From: Alteribacter keqinensis
Lineage (GTDB): Bacteria; Bacillota; Bacilli; Bacillales; Salisediminibacteriaceae
Direction of reading: 5' to 3'
Assembly (NCBI RefSeq): GCF_003710255.1
Contig: NZ_RHIB01000001.1
Span: 1 to 64,000 of the forward strand
DNA: 64,000 nt
Each line of letters starts with the position of its first letter. The first letter of the stretch is position 1. The notes beneath the pieces were generated by a model. The model worked only from the letters and a program-made list of their open reading frames with translations, did not search any database and was not told the DNA's origin. The translations under genes were made by a program, and so were the position numbers. Shown here one piece after another: positions 36,283-45,292 of the stretch.

Positions 36283-36400
36283 TTGAAATCGTTTACAATG
36301 AAGCATATAATAAATGTATTGAAACGTTTCAATAAAGGTGTGGTCTTAACTACCGGAAAGACAAAACTCTTTTTTTGTTCTTTTATTGTAACGTTTCAAT
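36283..36400 (+). promoter_or_regulatory. Promoter with cre-like box and two LacI-type operators, upstream of the GH3 gene
   Basis: -35 ttgaaa (36283-36288), 17-base spacer and tataat (36306-36311). The -35 is embedded in ttgaaatcgtttacaa (36283-36298), one mismatch from the cre consensus. Operator 1, attgaaacgtttcaat, spans 36318-36333; operator 2, attgtaacgtttcaat, spans 36385-36400, 67 bases further on. Paired operators allow DNA looping or stronger repression. It drives the GH3-GH94 pair. Confidence 0.8.
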
Positions 36401-36437
36401 AAAGATACACATGTGAAAATACAGAGGAGGAAGCTAA

Positions 36438-38612
36438 GTGACTAAAAATAAAGTGGAAGCCATTCTTGAAGAAATGACTCGGGAAGAAAAAGTGGATCAG
36501 CTAATGCAGTTAGCGACCTTATTTTATGAAGGCTCCAGACAAAAGGGGAAAATCACAGGTCCGATGGAAGAGATGGGCATTGAATTGAATACTGTTCATA
36601 ACAGTGGCTCAGTTCTGGGTGGCGCTGGTGCTGAAGAAGTAAAAAGTATTCAAAAAGCACACTTGGAAAAGAACCGGCTCGGCATTCCTCTGTTAATGAT
36701 GGCAGATATTATACATGGATTTAAGACAATTTTTCCCGTTCCGTTAGCGATTGGCTGTTCATGGGATACAGATCTTGCCGAAATGAGTGCAGAAATTGCT
36801 GCAAAAGAGGCATCTGTCTCAGGAGTACATGTAACCTTTGCTCCGATGGTTGATTTGGTTCGTGACCCAAGGTGGGGGCGGGTAATGGAATCAACCGGTG
36901 AAGACTCCTTTTTAAATGCATCATTTGCAAAGGCTTTTGTCAGAGGATTTCAAGGGGAGAACCTGGAAACGGACATGGACCGGGTGGCAGCTTGTGTAAA
37001 ACATTTTGCTGCTTACGGTGCCCCGGCAGGCGGACGGGATTATAATACTGTTGACATGTCAGAAAGGGAGCTTCGCGAATCCTATCTGCCTGCTTACAAG
37101 GCGGCTTTGGATGAAGGCTGCGAAATGGTGATGACCGCTTTTAATACAGTTGACAGCATTCCGGCATCAGCAAACAAAAAATTAATGAGACATTTGCTCC
37201 GTGATGAATGGGGATTTGACGGAGTAATCATTTCCGACTGGGGCGCAGTGAAAGAAACGATTGCTCATGGAGTGGCAGCTGATGAAGCAGAAGCGGCGCA
37301 AAAAGCGATCGAAGCCGGTGTCGACATTGAGATGATGACAACCTGTTATGTAAAACATCTGAAACGTCTTGTGGAAGAAGGAAAGGTGGACGAGCACCTT
37401 CTAGACGATTCCGTTCTCCGCATTCTGAAACTGAAAGAAAAGCTCGGTCTGTTTGAAAACCCTTACCGTGGAGCAGATGAAGAGAAGGAAAAAGAACTGA
37501 TACTTTGTGAGAGTCATCGCCAAAGTGCACGCGAACTTGCGGTGAAATCGTGTGTATTGCTTAAAAATGAAAGCGTATTGCCGTTACATAAAGAGCAGAA
37601 GGTGGCGTTAATCGGACCTTTTGCAGAAAGCGGAGATCTACTCGGGCCCTGGTCATGGCAGGGATCGAAAGAGGACGCAGTGAAGCTGTCCGATGGATTC
37701 AAAACAAAAACAAAAGGTGAGAACCTGTTTATTTCCCGTGGCTGTGATATCGTAACGGCTCTTGAAGGAGAATTTGAAAAGGCAGTAGAGACAGCCCGAA
37801 AAGCTGACGTCATTGTACTGGCACTGGGAGAACATTCAAAAATGAGCGGCGAGGCAAAGTGCCGGGCAGATATCCGTCTGCCTGAAGTACAGCTTGAATT
37901 GATTAAAAAGCTGAAGGAACTCGGCAAACCCGTCTCGGTGATTTTGTTTAACGGACGCCCTCTTGACCTGCACGGTGTCATTGATGAAGCTGATGCCGTT
38001 CTTGAAGCATGGTATCCGGGAACAGAAGGGGGACATGCCATTGCGGATCTTGTTTATGGTGATAAAAACCCTTCAGGTAAATTATCCATGTCATTTCCGT
38101 ATTCCGTAGGGCAGGTGCCGGTTTATTACAATGCCTATACTACCGGACGCCCTAAACTGGAGCCTGTTACGGAATATGTGTCCAAGTATCTTGATATTCC
38201 AAATGAGCCTCTTTTGCAGTTTGGTTTTGGCCTGAGCTACACAACTTTTTCCTATAATGAGCCTCAGATTTCTGCTGACGCATTCAATAGTCAGGAAACG
38301 CTGTCTGCATCCGTAACAGTGACCAATACAGGGGATGTTCCCGGTGAGGAAGTTGTCCAGTTTTACGTAAGGGATGTAACAGGAGAAGTGGTAAGGCCGT
38401 TAAAGGAATTAAAAGGATTTAAGAAGATGTATTTAGAGCCGGGACAATCAGAGAAAGTCAGCTTTACGGTTTCGGAAGAAATGCTCAGGTATCATCATTC
38501 GGACTTAACATTTAAAAGTGATCCGGGAGAATTTGTGGCATTTATAGGCCCTGACAGTAATACTGGTGAACCGCTGAACTTTTCTTTGACGTCTTCCTTC
38601 CAGCGTGTTTGA
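36438..38612 (+). CDS. GH3 beta-glucosidase, sophoro-oligosaccharide type
   Basis: A 724-residue cytoplasmic GH3 enzyme. The (beta/alpha)8 domain shows HNSGSVLGGAGAEE, MADIIHGFKTIFPVPLAIG, RDPRWGRVMESTGED, and the nucleophile D267 in VIISDWGAV. The alpha/beta sandwich has VLALGEHSKMSGEA, where the acid/base Glu is expected, and a fibronectin-type-III-like C-terminus ends the protein. It resembles Lin1840 of Listeria innocua throughout, a GH3 enzyme that acts on sophorose-type (beta-1,2) oligosaccharides and also lies next to a GH94 phosphorylase. GTG start with gaggagg 8 bases upstream. A truncated duplicate of its C-terminus lies at 8983-9477. Confidence 0.9.
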   Translation: MTKNKVEAILEEMTREEKVDQLMQLATLFYEGSRQKGKITGPMEEMGIELNTVHNSGSVLGGAGAEEVKSIQKAHLEKNRLGIPLLMMADIIHGFKTIFPVPLAIGCSWDTDLAEMSAEIAAKEASVSGVHVTFAPMVDLVRDPRWGRVMESTGEDSFLNASFAKAFVRGFQGENLETDMDRVAACVKHFAAYGAPAGGRDYNTVDMSERELRESYLPAYKAALDEGCEMVMTAFNTVDSIPASANKKLMRHLLRDEWGFDGVIISDWGAVKETIAHGVAADEAEAAQKAIEAGVDIEMMTTCYVKHLKRLVEEGKVDEHLLDDSVLRILKLKEKLGLFENPYRGADEEKEKELILCESHRQSARELAVKSCVLLKNESVLPLHKEQKVALIGPFAESGDLLGPWSWQGSKEDAVKLSDGFKTKTKGENLFISRGCDIVTALEGEFEKAVETARKADVIVLALGEHSKMSGEAKCRADIRLPEVQLELIKKLKELGKPVSVILFNGRPLDLHGVIDEADAVLEAWYPGTEGGHAIADLVYGDKNPSGKLSMSFPYSVGQVPVYYNAYTTGRPKLEPVTEYVSKYLDIPNEPLLQFGFGLSYTTFSYNEPQISADAFNSQETLSASVTVTNTGDVPGEEVVQFYVRDVTGEVVRPLKELKGFKKMYLEPGQSEKVSFTVSEEMLRYHHSDLTFKSDPGEFVAFIGPDSNTGEPLNFSLTSSFQRV

Positions 38613-38717
38613 TAATGTGGAGAAGTGTCAGGTGAGGAAAGTCAGGATAGATTCATACGCATTGTCTTAATAAAGACGAATGACAGCAGTGAAATATAAC
38701 GAAAAGAGGTTGCATAT

Positions 38718-41700
38718 ATGAATGAAGTAGCAATGCAAGCGCCGTTTTCCATAAAAAATGGAGATTCTGAATTCAGATTCTTATCAAGCGGCGATATACT
38801 TGAAGCGAAATTTAAACACATCATGATAAACCAGTGGGTAGCAAACCCTGTTGATGGAAGTTTGAATAACCTGTATCTGCGGATCCATCATGAAGAAGAA
38901 ATCAGTTCCTTCCCGTTACTCGGTATTCAATCTGACAGTGAGGTTTATTATTCACAGACAAAGGTTGTCTGGAAGGGGACAGCAGAAGGTGTTTCTTACG
39001 AAGTGACCTTCCACCTTTCTGAGGAGAATATTTGGTTTTGGGACATTTTGATCAATGGAAATGGTGAAACGGTGGATGTGATTTACGGCCAGGATCTCGG
39101 ACTTGGAAGCAAAGGCTTTGTAAGAAATAATGAAGCCTACGTTGCTCAATATATTGACCATTCCGTATTTGAGGATGAGGATTTCGGATACGTAGTCTGT
39201 TCCCGTCAAAATCAGCCTCAGCCCGGAGGTTACCCATATATACAGCAAGGATCACTCACGGGAAGCAGAGGATATTCAACAGACGGTTTTCAATTTTTTG
39301 GAACCTCCTATAAGGAATCCAACCGCCCGGAAGTACTTACCGAGAAGAGTTTGCCAAATGATATCTATCAATATGAGTTTGCTTATACAGGGCTTCAAAC
39401 AGGGCAGGTAGTGTTAAAAAAACAAGAGCGTCTCGTATTTTATGGTTTTGTCAGCGAAAATCAAGAAGAAGCGCTGACTGAGCTAAAAGGCAAGGTAAAC
39501 GTGCTTGAGGCTTGGGAGGAAGTGCAGGCCGAGGAAAAAAGTGATGTTGAAAAAGTTGATAAAGTCAGGAGATCTTCTGAAATAGGTGATCCGCTTTCGG
39601 GTTCTGCTATGACAAAAGAAGAGATTGATGCCTATTTTCCTGAACGCCACCAGGAGGAGTGGGATGGAAATACGTTATTATCGTTCTTTACCGACACTTA
39701 CGAGCATGTGGTTTTGAAGGGGAAAGAGCTCGTTACCGAACGTCCTCACGGTCATATTTTAATGAGCGGGCAAAATGATAAACTTACTGATCAAACACTG
39801 TCAACTACATCATTTATGTACGGGATATTCAATTCTCAGCTGGTAGTGGGCAATACATCATTTAATAAAATGCTCACAAATGCCAGAAACGCTTTGAATG
39901 TGATGAAAACCTCCGGTCAGCGTATTTATATAGAAAATGGGGGCAGCTATCGTCTTTTAACACTCCCATCTCTTTATGAAATCGGATTTAACTATACACG
40001 ATGGTACTACAAACTGGACGACGACGTTGTGATCATTACAAACTTTACAACTGTCGATGATCAGGATGTACAGCTTAATTTCCGCTCAGAAAACGGAAAA
40101 TCCTACAGGTGTCTTATTACCAATCAAGTGGCATTGAACAATCACGAAATGGACGTCGCCTATTCTGTAAAGACAGATGGTGAGAAGTTATCATTCTTCG
40201 CAGATCCGTCATCTGACAGTGCTCAGGTTTACCCAAAGTTGAACTATCAGCTTAAAGTAGAAGGTGTATCCTATGATATCCATAATGAAAGCAAGCTTGT
40301 TTCCGGTGTGGAACCTGGCTCTGCTTCCCTTATCGTTTTAGAATTTACTCCTTCAGACAAGTGGACGATGCTTGTTAAAGGATCCCTGGATGGTGAACAC
40401 GCCCCGTTTTTAAATAAAGAAGAAAAAACAGAAGTAACTCGTTACCGTGATTACCTGAGAAAAGTAATGAATGGCTTTAAATTATCGAATGGTAATCATG
40501 AAACAAAGGAATTGACTAAAGTCAATACACTGGCTTGGTGGTACACCCACAATATGCTTGTCCATTTCTCCGCCCCCCACGGACTTGAGCAGTATGGCGG
40601 GGCAGCATGGGGAACACGGGACGTTTGCCAGGGTCCGGCAGAATTCTTTATGGCCACCCAAAACTATGATTCTGTGAAACAGATTATTAAAAAAGTCTAT
40701 ACACATCAATTTGACGATGACGGCAATTGGCCGCAGTGGTTTATGTTCGATAAGTATTCACAAATTCAGTCCGGTGAAAGCCACGGTGATATCATAGTCT
40801 GGCCGCTGAAAGTACTTGGAGACTATCTTTCTGTAACAAGTGATTACAGCATTCTGCAGGAGCAGGTTCCATATACAAGGCGCTGCGACTTTACTCTGAC
40901 TGAAGAAACAGTTTCACTCCATGAACATGTAAAGAAACAGATTAACTACATTAAAGAACATTTCCTCCATGATACTCATCTGTCTTCTTATGGTGATGGG
41001 GACTGGGATGATACGCTTCAGCCTGCCAATGCCCGCTTAAAACAGTACATGGTCAGCAGCTGGACAGTGTCATTGACCTATCAGGTTCTTAAGCAGTTTT
41101 CATCAGCTTTGGAAAATGTATCGAAAAGTGATGCCAGTGAATTATCACAATTGGTCAATGGTATTGAGAGGGATTTTAATCGTTATATGCTCAATACAGA
41201 TGTGATCCCTGGATTTGTTTATATGGAGGACCAGGAAAAGCCGGAATTAATGGTCCACCCAGAGGACAAAAAAACGGGGATTAAATACAGACTGCTGCCG
41301 ATGACAAGAAGTATGATAAGTGAACTTCTTTCAAAAGAACAAGCAGAATCCCATTTTAAGATCATTAAAGAAAATCTGTATTGTCCTGATGGTGTTCGTC
41401 TGATGAATAAACCTGCAAATTACTCCGGGGGAGTAAGCAGACACTTTAAGAGAGCAGAACAGGCTGCGAACTTTGGAAGAGAAATAGGTCTGCAATATGT
41501 TCATGCTCACATTCGGTTTATAGAAGCAATGGCAAAGCTGGGGAAAAATGATGAAGTGTGGCGCGGACTTGAGGTTATAAATCCGGTTCAAATTCAAAAA
41601 GCTGTACCGAATGCAAAGCGGCGTCAAAGTAATGCTTATTTCAGCAGTTCGGATGGAGATTTTAAGACTCGCTATGAAGCAGAAGAGAGGTTCGGTGAAC

Positions 41701-42071
41701 TCCGTGATGGAGATGTTCAGGTTAAAGGCGGGTGGCGTATATACTCCAGCGGCCCCGGCATTTACATGAATCAATTAATCTCCAACTGTTTAGGAGTGCG
41801 TGTTGAATCAGGTGATTTGATCATTGACCCGGTATTGCCGGCACACCTTGATGGATTGAGGTTTGACTACACATTTAAAGAACGGCCGGTTACCTTTATT
41901 TATCATATAAATAAAGGAACAGAAGAAGTATTCATTAATGGAGAAGCAACAAGTACAGAGGGTTTATCAAACCGTTACCGGACAGGTGGGTTCAAGGTTG
42001 ATAAAACATTGCTGGATAAGTGTCTGACAGATGGACAAAATAGTATAGATGTTTATGTTAACGTAAAATAG
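38718..42071 (+). CDS. 1,2-beta-oligoglucan phosphorylase (GH94)
   Basis: A 1117-residue cytoplasmic phosphorylase, close to the ~1110 residues of Listeria Lin1839 (SOGP), which converts sophoro-oligosaccharides plus phosphate to glucose 1-phosphate. Matching landmarks are IMINQWVANPVDGSLNNLYLR at the N-terminus, RQNQPQPGGYPYIQ, the barrel motifs SAPHGLEQYGGAAWGTRDV and ESHGDIIVWPLKVLGDYL, GDGDWDD at 759-765 (catalytic Asp region), and KGGWRIYSSGPGIY near the C-terminus. Cellobiose phosphorylases of GH94 are about 800 residues, so length supports SOGP. It follows the GH3 gene as in Listeria, where the order is also phosphorylase beside beta-glucosidase. A strong terminator follows. Confidence 0.92.
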   Translation: MNEVAMQAPFSIKNGDSEFRFLSSGDILEAKFKHIMINQWVANPVDGSLNNLYLRIHHEEEISSFPLLGIQSDSEVYYSQTKVVWKGTAEGVSYEVTFHLSEENIWFWDILINGNGETVDVIYGQDLGLGSKGFVRNNEAYVAQYIDHSVFEDEDFGYVVCSRQNQPQPGGYPYIQQGSLTGSRGYSTDGFQFFGTSYKESNRPEVLTEKSLPNDIYQYEFAYTGLQTGQVVLKKQERLVFYGFVSENQEEALTELKGKVNVLEAWEEVQAEEKSDVEKVDKVRRSSEIGDPLSGSAMTKEEIDAYFPERHQEEWDGNTLLSFFTDTYEHVVLKGKELVTERPHGHILMSGQNDKLTDQTLSTTSFMYGIFNSQLVVGNTSFNKMLTNARNALNVMKTSGQRIYIENGGSYRLLTLPSLYEIGFNYTRWYYKLDDDVVIITNFTTVDDQDVQLNFRSENGKSYRCLITNQVALNNHEMDVAYSVKTDGEKLSFFADPSSDSAQVYPKLNYQLKVEGVSYDIHNESKLVSGVEPGSASLIVLEFTPSDKWTMLVKGSLDGEHAPFLNKEEKTEVTRYRDYLRKVMNGFKLSNGNHETKELTKVNTLAWWYTHNMLVHFSAPHGLEQYGGAAWGTRDVCQGPAEFFMATQNYDSVKQIIKKVYTHQFDDDGNWPQWFMFDKYSQIQSGESHGDIIVWPLKVLGDYLSVTSDYSILQEQVPYTRRCDFTLTEETVSLHEHVKKQINYIKEHFLHDTHLSSYGDGDWDDTLQPANARLKQYMVSSWTVSLTYQVLKQFSSALENVSKSDASELSQLVNGIERDFNRYMLNTDVIPGFVYMEDQEKPELMVHPEDKKTGIKYRLLPMTRSMISELLSKEQAESHFKIIKENLYCPDGVRLMNKPANYSGGVSRHFKRAEQAANFGREIGLQYVHAHIRFIEAMAKLGKNDEVWRGLEVINPVQIQKAVPNAKRRQSNAYFSSSDGDFKTRYEAEERFGELRDGDVQVKGGWRIYSSGPGIYMNQLISNCLGVRVESGDLIIDPVLPAHLDGLRFDYTFKERPVTFIYHINKGTEEVFINGEATSTEGLSNRYRTGGFKVDKTLLDKCLTDGQNSIDVYVNVK

Positions 42072-42073
42072 CA

Positions 42074-42117
42074 AGAGGCCATCAAACATACAAAAGTTTG
42101 ATGGCCTCTCTGTTTTT
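42074..42117 (+). terminator. Rho-independent terminator after the GH94 gene
   Basis: A 14-bp perfect stem, agaggccatcaaac against gtttgatggcctct, loop atacaaaa, then ctgttttt. It marks the right end of the glycan locus. Confidence 0.95.
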
Positions 42118-42277
42118 GTAGAATCTTTTTAAACGGTGTGAGCCTATACTTAAAGAACAGATGAACGGGTTATATGCCTTCTAACATTTCACCACATTCG
42201 ACTTTTCTATTGTTTGAAAACCTTTATTTACCTTTTTCCCTTGTTCTATAGCTCCACACCAAAAAGGAGTCTGTAAG

Positions 42278-42349
42278 ATGAGAAAACATAAGCGCAGATT
42301 TGTAGATAAGAAAGACGTGGAAGTCGGGGACGGAGTGTGGGCTGTTTAA
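42278..42349 (+). CDS. Possible 23-residue small protein
   Basis: An ATG behind aaaaaggag with ideal spacing opens a 23-codon frame: MRKHKRRFVDKK, then DVEVGDGVWAV. It has a basic N-terminus and acidic C-terminus. It lies alone between a terminator and a repeat element and has no recognised family. It may be a small protein, the remnant of a longer gene, or chance. Confidence 0.3.
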   Translation: MRKHKRRFVDKKDVEVGDGVWAV

Positions 42350-42457
42350 ACATATTGTTTCTATTTGGAAATATCGCTTTTTGGGTCCAGGCAAACTAAG
42401 GTTTAATGATAGGTAACCTTTTTATTAACACAATTTAGGTTTGAGGCCTTTATTTAT

Positions 42458-42701
42458 TGGCTGTGTAAAATATCATTTTTGATTTAGAAAGAAATGTTGA
42501 TTGCAGCGAATGCGCGACACTCCTGCGGGAGCAGCGAGCGGTCACACCACGAATAAGCTGCGAGTTGCTTCGACATACGTATCTGCGTAGCGTTACTAGT
42601 AGAGGAAGAAGCAGGCATAAACCTCTTGGTGGCTCACCGGCGCCCCCGCGGAAAGGGAGTGCAATGAGCGGAAATCAACATCCGAGTTTCACAGAGCATA
42701 T
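42458..42701. repeat. Interspersed palindromic element, family B (fullest copy)
   Basis: Outer ends ttggctgtgtaaaat and the inverted acagagca mark about 244 bases. Inner ends are atgttgatt (42494-42502) and aatcaacat (42673-42681). The GC-rich centre has gcgggagcagcgagc, gctgcgagttgcttcgaca and ccccgcggaaa. It shares its right end with copies at 9538-9831 and 62157-62195 and its centre with the fragment in the tRNA cluster. Confidence 0.65.
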
Positions 42702-42719
42702 TTACAAAGAGCAAATCAT

Positions 42720-42758
42720 AGAAAACCCATTCCTGTTCTAAAAAGGAATGGGTTTTCT
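42720..42758 (-). terminator. Rho-independent terminator of the L,D-transpeptidase gene
   Basis: A stem agaaaacccattcct and aggaatgggttttct with a short loop. On the minus strand it is downstream of the transpeptidase stop at 42808 and has T-rich flanks; it may work in both directions. Confidence 0.85.
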
Positions 42759-42807
42759 TAATGAAAGAAATTTTACCAGAAGCATTATAACACCATGTTA
42801 ATCCGTT

Positions 42808-43830
42808 CTAGTTCAACGCTCCCCATGTCTTTGGTCCGACGATGCCGTCCTGGGTCAGGCCTTTTTTACGCTGGAAGCTGATGACGGCGCTGCGTGTCTG
42901 GGGCCCGAATACACCGTCAACAGAGATGCTGTAGCCTTGCTGTCTGAGCTTGGTCTGCAGGTTAGTGACAGCGGATCCACGGCTCCCTTGTCTGACTGTA
43001 GCCTGGCTCGTAGCAGGGGCTGTGGTGGACGTTGTTTTTTTGGGTGCTGTTGAATTGGATGGAGCGGTCGCTTTGGCGTTTTTCAAGGCGTTCCATGTCT
43101 GGGATCCCACTACACCGTTAGAGGTGATTTTATTGTCTTTCTGGAACTTTTTAACGGCAGACTCTGTGAGAGGTCCGAATATCCCGTCTACTCCTTTTGT
43201 GTCGTAGCCTTTCTGTGTAAGCTGTCTTTGCAGGTCGGTTACTGCGGCACCTCGGCTTCCCCGCTGGAGAGTAGGAGTGGAACTGTTCACAGGAACGGAG
43301 ACATTTTTGCCGTCAAGGTTGTAGCCGTTTGCTTTTGCAATCGTATTGAAAGAGCTGCTGGATGAGACGATAACAACCGGTGTATTGACTTTCACTTTGT
43401 CATAAAGCCACTTTACTTCTTCGTTGTGCATGCGAATACAGCCGGCGCTTGCATAGGTGCCGATTGAAGAAGGGTTATTGTTTCCGTGGATCGCATAGGT
43501 CGTTCCCCATGTTCCATTGGCATTTAAGCCGATCCACCGGTTGCCGAGAGGATTTCTTGGGTCACCGCCTGGAATATTGCCGGTATAATAAGGGCGGTTG
43601 GTAATTTTATTAACAACCTTAAATGTTCCTTCAGGTGTCATGCTGGCTGATCTTCCCGTTGCCACACTGAACGTTTTGACGTGTTTGTTGTTTTCATAGA
43701 ATGCGAGCTGATTGTTCGACTTGTTAATAATAATTAATTGGTCGGCACTACTGGAAGCGGAAGCTGATGGCACTTGCCATGCCAGAAAAACCAGCCCGAC
43801 CAGTATGTAGCACAGAAGCAGTTTCCTCAT
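42808..43830 (-). CDS. L,D-transpeptidase with two peptidoglycan-binding domains
   Basis: A 340-residue exported cell-wall enzyme. Signal peptide about 1-25 (ending SASA). YkuD catalytic domain about 30-150, with the signature HGNNNPSSIGTYASAGCIRM holding catalytic His and Cys. It is followed by two type-1 peptidoglycan-binding repeats (LQRGSRGAAVTDLQRQL and VRQGSRGSAVTNLQTKL) separated by a Ser/Thr/Ala/Pro-rich linker. YkuD enzymes form L,D crosslinks and are beta-lactam-tolerant. The usual order in Bacillus YkuD is LysM then catalytic domain; here two binding domains follow it. Single-gene transcription unit. Confidence 0.93.
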   Translation of the reverse strand: MRKLLLCYILVGLVFLAWQVPSASASSSADQLIIINKSNNQLAFYENNKHVKTFSVATGRSASMTPEGTFKVVNKITNRPYYTGNIPGGDPRNPLGNRWIGLNANGTWGTTYAIHGNNNPSSIGTYASAGCIRMHNEEVKWLYDKVKVNTPVVIVSSSSSFNTIAKANGYNLDGKNVSVPVNSSTPTLQRGSRGAAVTDLQRQLTQKGYDTKGVDGIFGPLTESAVKKFQKDNKITSNGVVGSQTWNALKNAKATAPSNSTAPKKTTSTTAPATSQATVRQGSRGSAVTNLQTKLRQQGYSISVDGVFGPQTRSAVISFQRKKGLTQDGIVGPKTWGALN

Positions 43831-43923
43831 GATGACATTCCCCCATAATTTGAAAATTAATAAACTATATGAGGGGCTGGTTGTCCGCTTTCCAGAATTT
43901 GAAATAAAAGAATATTCTAAAAA

Positions 43924-43950
43924 TACCAGGCATGAGGTTCATGCCTGGTA
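43924..43950 (-). terminator. Rho-independent terminator of the DUF4349 gene
   Basis: taccaggcatga and tcatgcctggta form a 12-bp stem with a 3-base loop. The minus-strand 3' flank is ttttta. Confidence 0.85.
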
Positions 43951-43957
43951 CGTTTGG

Positions 43958-44857
43958 TTATGCCGAAGTATCTGATGATTTTTTTATGATGAAGAGGTAA
44001 ATTGCGCCGGCTCCGATAACAAGGGGAACAATGACCGGTGAGAGACCGATAAGAAACACAATCAGGCCGGAAAAGATGGAAATGATCACATTGACGGTAT
44101 CCATAAACAGACTCTGCGCTCGCTCGAATGTATTCAGTGTTTCACGGTCCTGAATGGAAGGGACGGCCCGTTCCTGAATGTGAATGTACACGGTAGAAAG
44201 TGCCACGTGGTTTTCCAGGTAGTTGATCCGTCCCTGCAGGTGTTCAATTTCAGCCTGGACCTCAGACAGGTCTCTCGAGATTTCAAGAAGATCCTCTGTG
44301 TTTTCCGCCCCATCCAGAAAGGAAAGGAGGCGTTCTTCAAGAATTTCCTGAGAGCGAAGACGTGATTCGAGGTCCACGAACTCTTCTGTGACGTCATTTC
44401 CGTTTGACGTTTTTTCCAGCACACGTGTACTTGAAGATTCGATGTTGTTCATAAACGGAAAGAAATGTTCCTGGGGAATGCGGATCGTCATGTTTCCTGA
44501 GCGGTCATCCGTCGTTCTCCGCTGATGAACGGAAGACTGAACCACAAATCCCCCGAGGCTTTCTGCTTCCTCCTGGATGGCTGCCTGGGCAGTGTCGAAG
44601 TTGCTTACTTCAATGGAAAGGTCCCCGTTGTAAATAATCATCTGAGATGATTCGCTGTTCTGGGCGGTTTCCATCTCTTCCATGTCCATTTCTTCAGCAC
44701 CATCATAGCCGGCTTCACCTGAGAATCCTGCACTGTCATCCTGCGCCGCCATATCTGACTCAGTGTAGCTGTCCATTCTTTCATCCTGAGTCCTGTTGCT
44801 GCACGCGGTAAAGAGGAGCAGAAGTGCCCCCAGCAGTAACACCATTTTTCTATTCAT
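43958..44857 (-). CDS. DUF4349-domain lipoprotein
   Basis: A 299-residue membrane lipoprotein. Signal peptide with lipobox LFTAC (C19), then an acidic, Met/Glu-rich linker (about 25-70). The DUF4349 domain (about 70-260) shows MIIYNGDLSIEVSNFDTA, LGGFVVQSSVHQ and IRIPQEHFFPFMNNIES, and contains a predicted coiled coil (ERLLSFLDGAENTEDLLEIS to NYLENHV). A C-terminal membrane helix and basic tail (IIKKSSD) end it. The family is widespread in Bacillaceae; function is unknown, and an envelope role is assumed. Confidence 0.88.
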   Translation of the reverse strand: MNRKMVLLLGALLLLFTACSNRTQDERMDSYTESDMAAQDDSAGFSGEAGYDGAEEMDMEEMETAQNSESSQMIIYNGDLSIEVSNFDTAQAAIQEEAESLGGFVVQSSVHQRRTTDDRSGNMTIRIPQEHFFPFMNNIESSSTRVLEKTSNGNDVTEEFVDLESRLRSQEILEERLLSFLDGAENTEDLLEISRDLSEVQAEIEHLQGRINYLENHVALSTVYIHIQERAVPSIQDRETLNTFERAQSLFMDTVNVIISIFSGLIVFLIGLSPVIVPLVIGAGAIYLFIIKKSSDTSA

Positions 44858-45292
44858 TTTTTGACCCCCTATGGTCTTTTACCTATGAGACGAGGAGGGT
44901 TGGAAAAAGTTACAAGCTTTTAAGGACGCAGGTGAAAGTGATTTTCGGATTTGTGTTAAAAATTCACCTGGGACTGTTAAGGATTGACGCTTTTATATGA
45001 ATAATGACCGCCTGAATGTTAAGAATTCCTTAATGAAGCTGGTATTTAATATAATATCTTCCCGCTGGCATGCTGCACTTTTTTTGGGCAGAATAAATTG
45101 GGCTATTGATAGAATAAATTGCTTTTTTGACAGAATAAAATTCATTATTGATAGAATTAAGTTGGTTTTTGATAGAATCATCCTCTTCCGTCACCCTCAG
45201 TTGTTTCGAAGAACTCCAATATCCTCACATGGAAAACCACTCCATTAAAAAAGCCCTTCAAAGGATTTATCCTTCAAAGAGCCTGAAAAAAC
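44858..45292. other. Gene-free stretch with tandem repeats
   Basis: 435 bases between two minus-strand genes. The only structure seen is the 21-bp tandem array at 45090-45178 and short repeats near 45255-45285 (ccttcaaag twice). Sequence beyond the array is AT-rich; no convincing gene. Confidence 0.5.
45090..45178. repeat. Tandem array of 21-bp repeats (about 4.2 copies)
   Basis: Four consecutive units of exactly 21 bases, each beginning agaat(a/t)aa and ending (t)ttga(t/c), at 45090, 45111, 45132 and 45153, plus a partial fifth. Units are diverged but in register. The length is a multiple of three, so frames stay open in both directions, though no coding signals were found. Confidence 0.8.

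Noticed and set aside
38718-42071. Cellobiose phosphorylase assignment
   Set aside because: The protein is about 300 residues longer than cellobiose phosphorylases and matches 1,2-beta-oligoglucan phosphorylase landmarks along its whole length.
45090-45178. CRISPR array
   Set aside because: The units are contiguous and diverged with no spacers, and no cas genes are present.
44993-45181. Frames of 60-80 codons on both strands over the 21-bp repeats
   Set aside because: They stay open only because the repeat unit is a multiple of three; composition is repetitive and there is no start signal.
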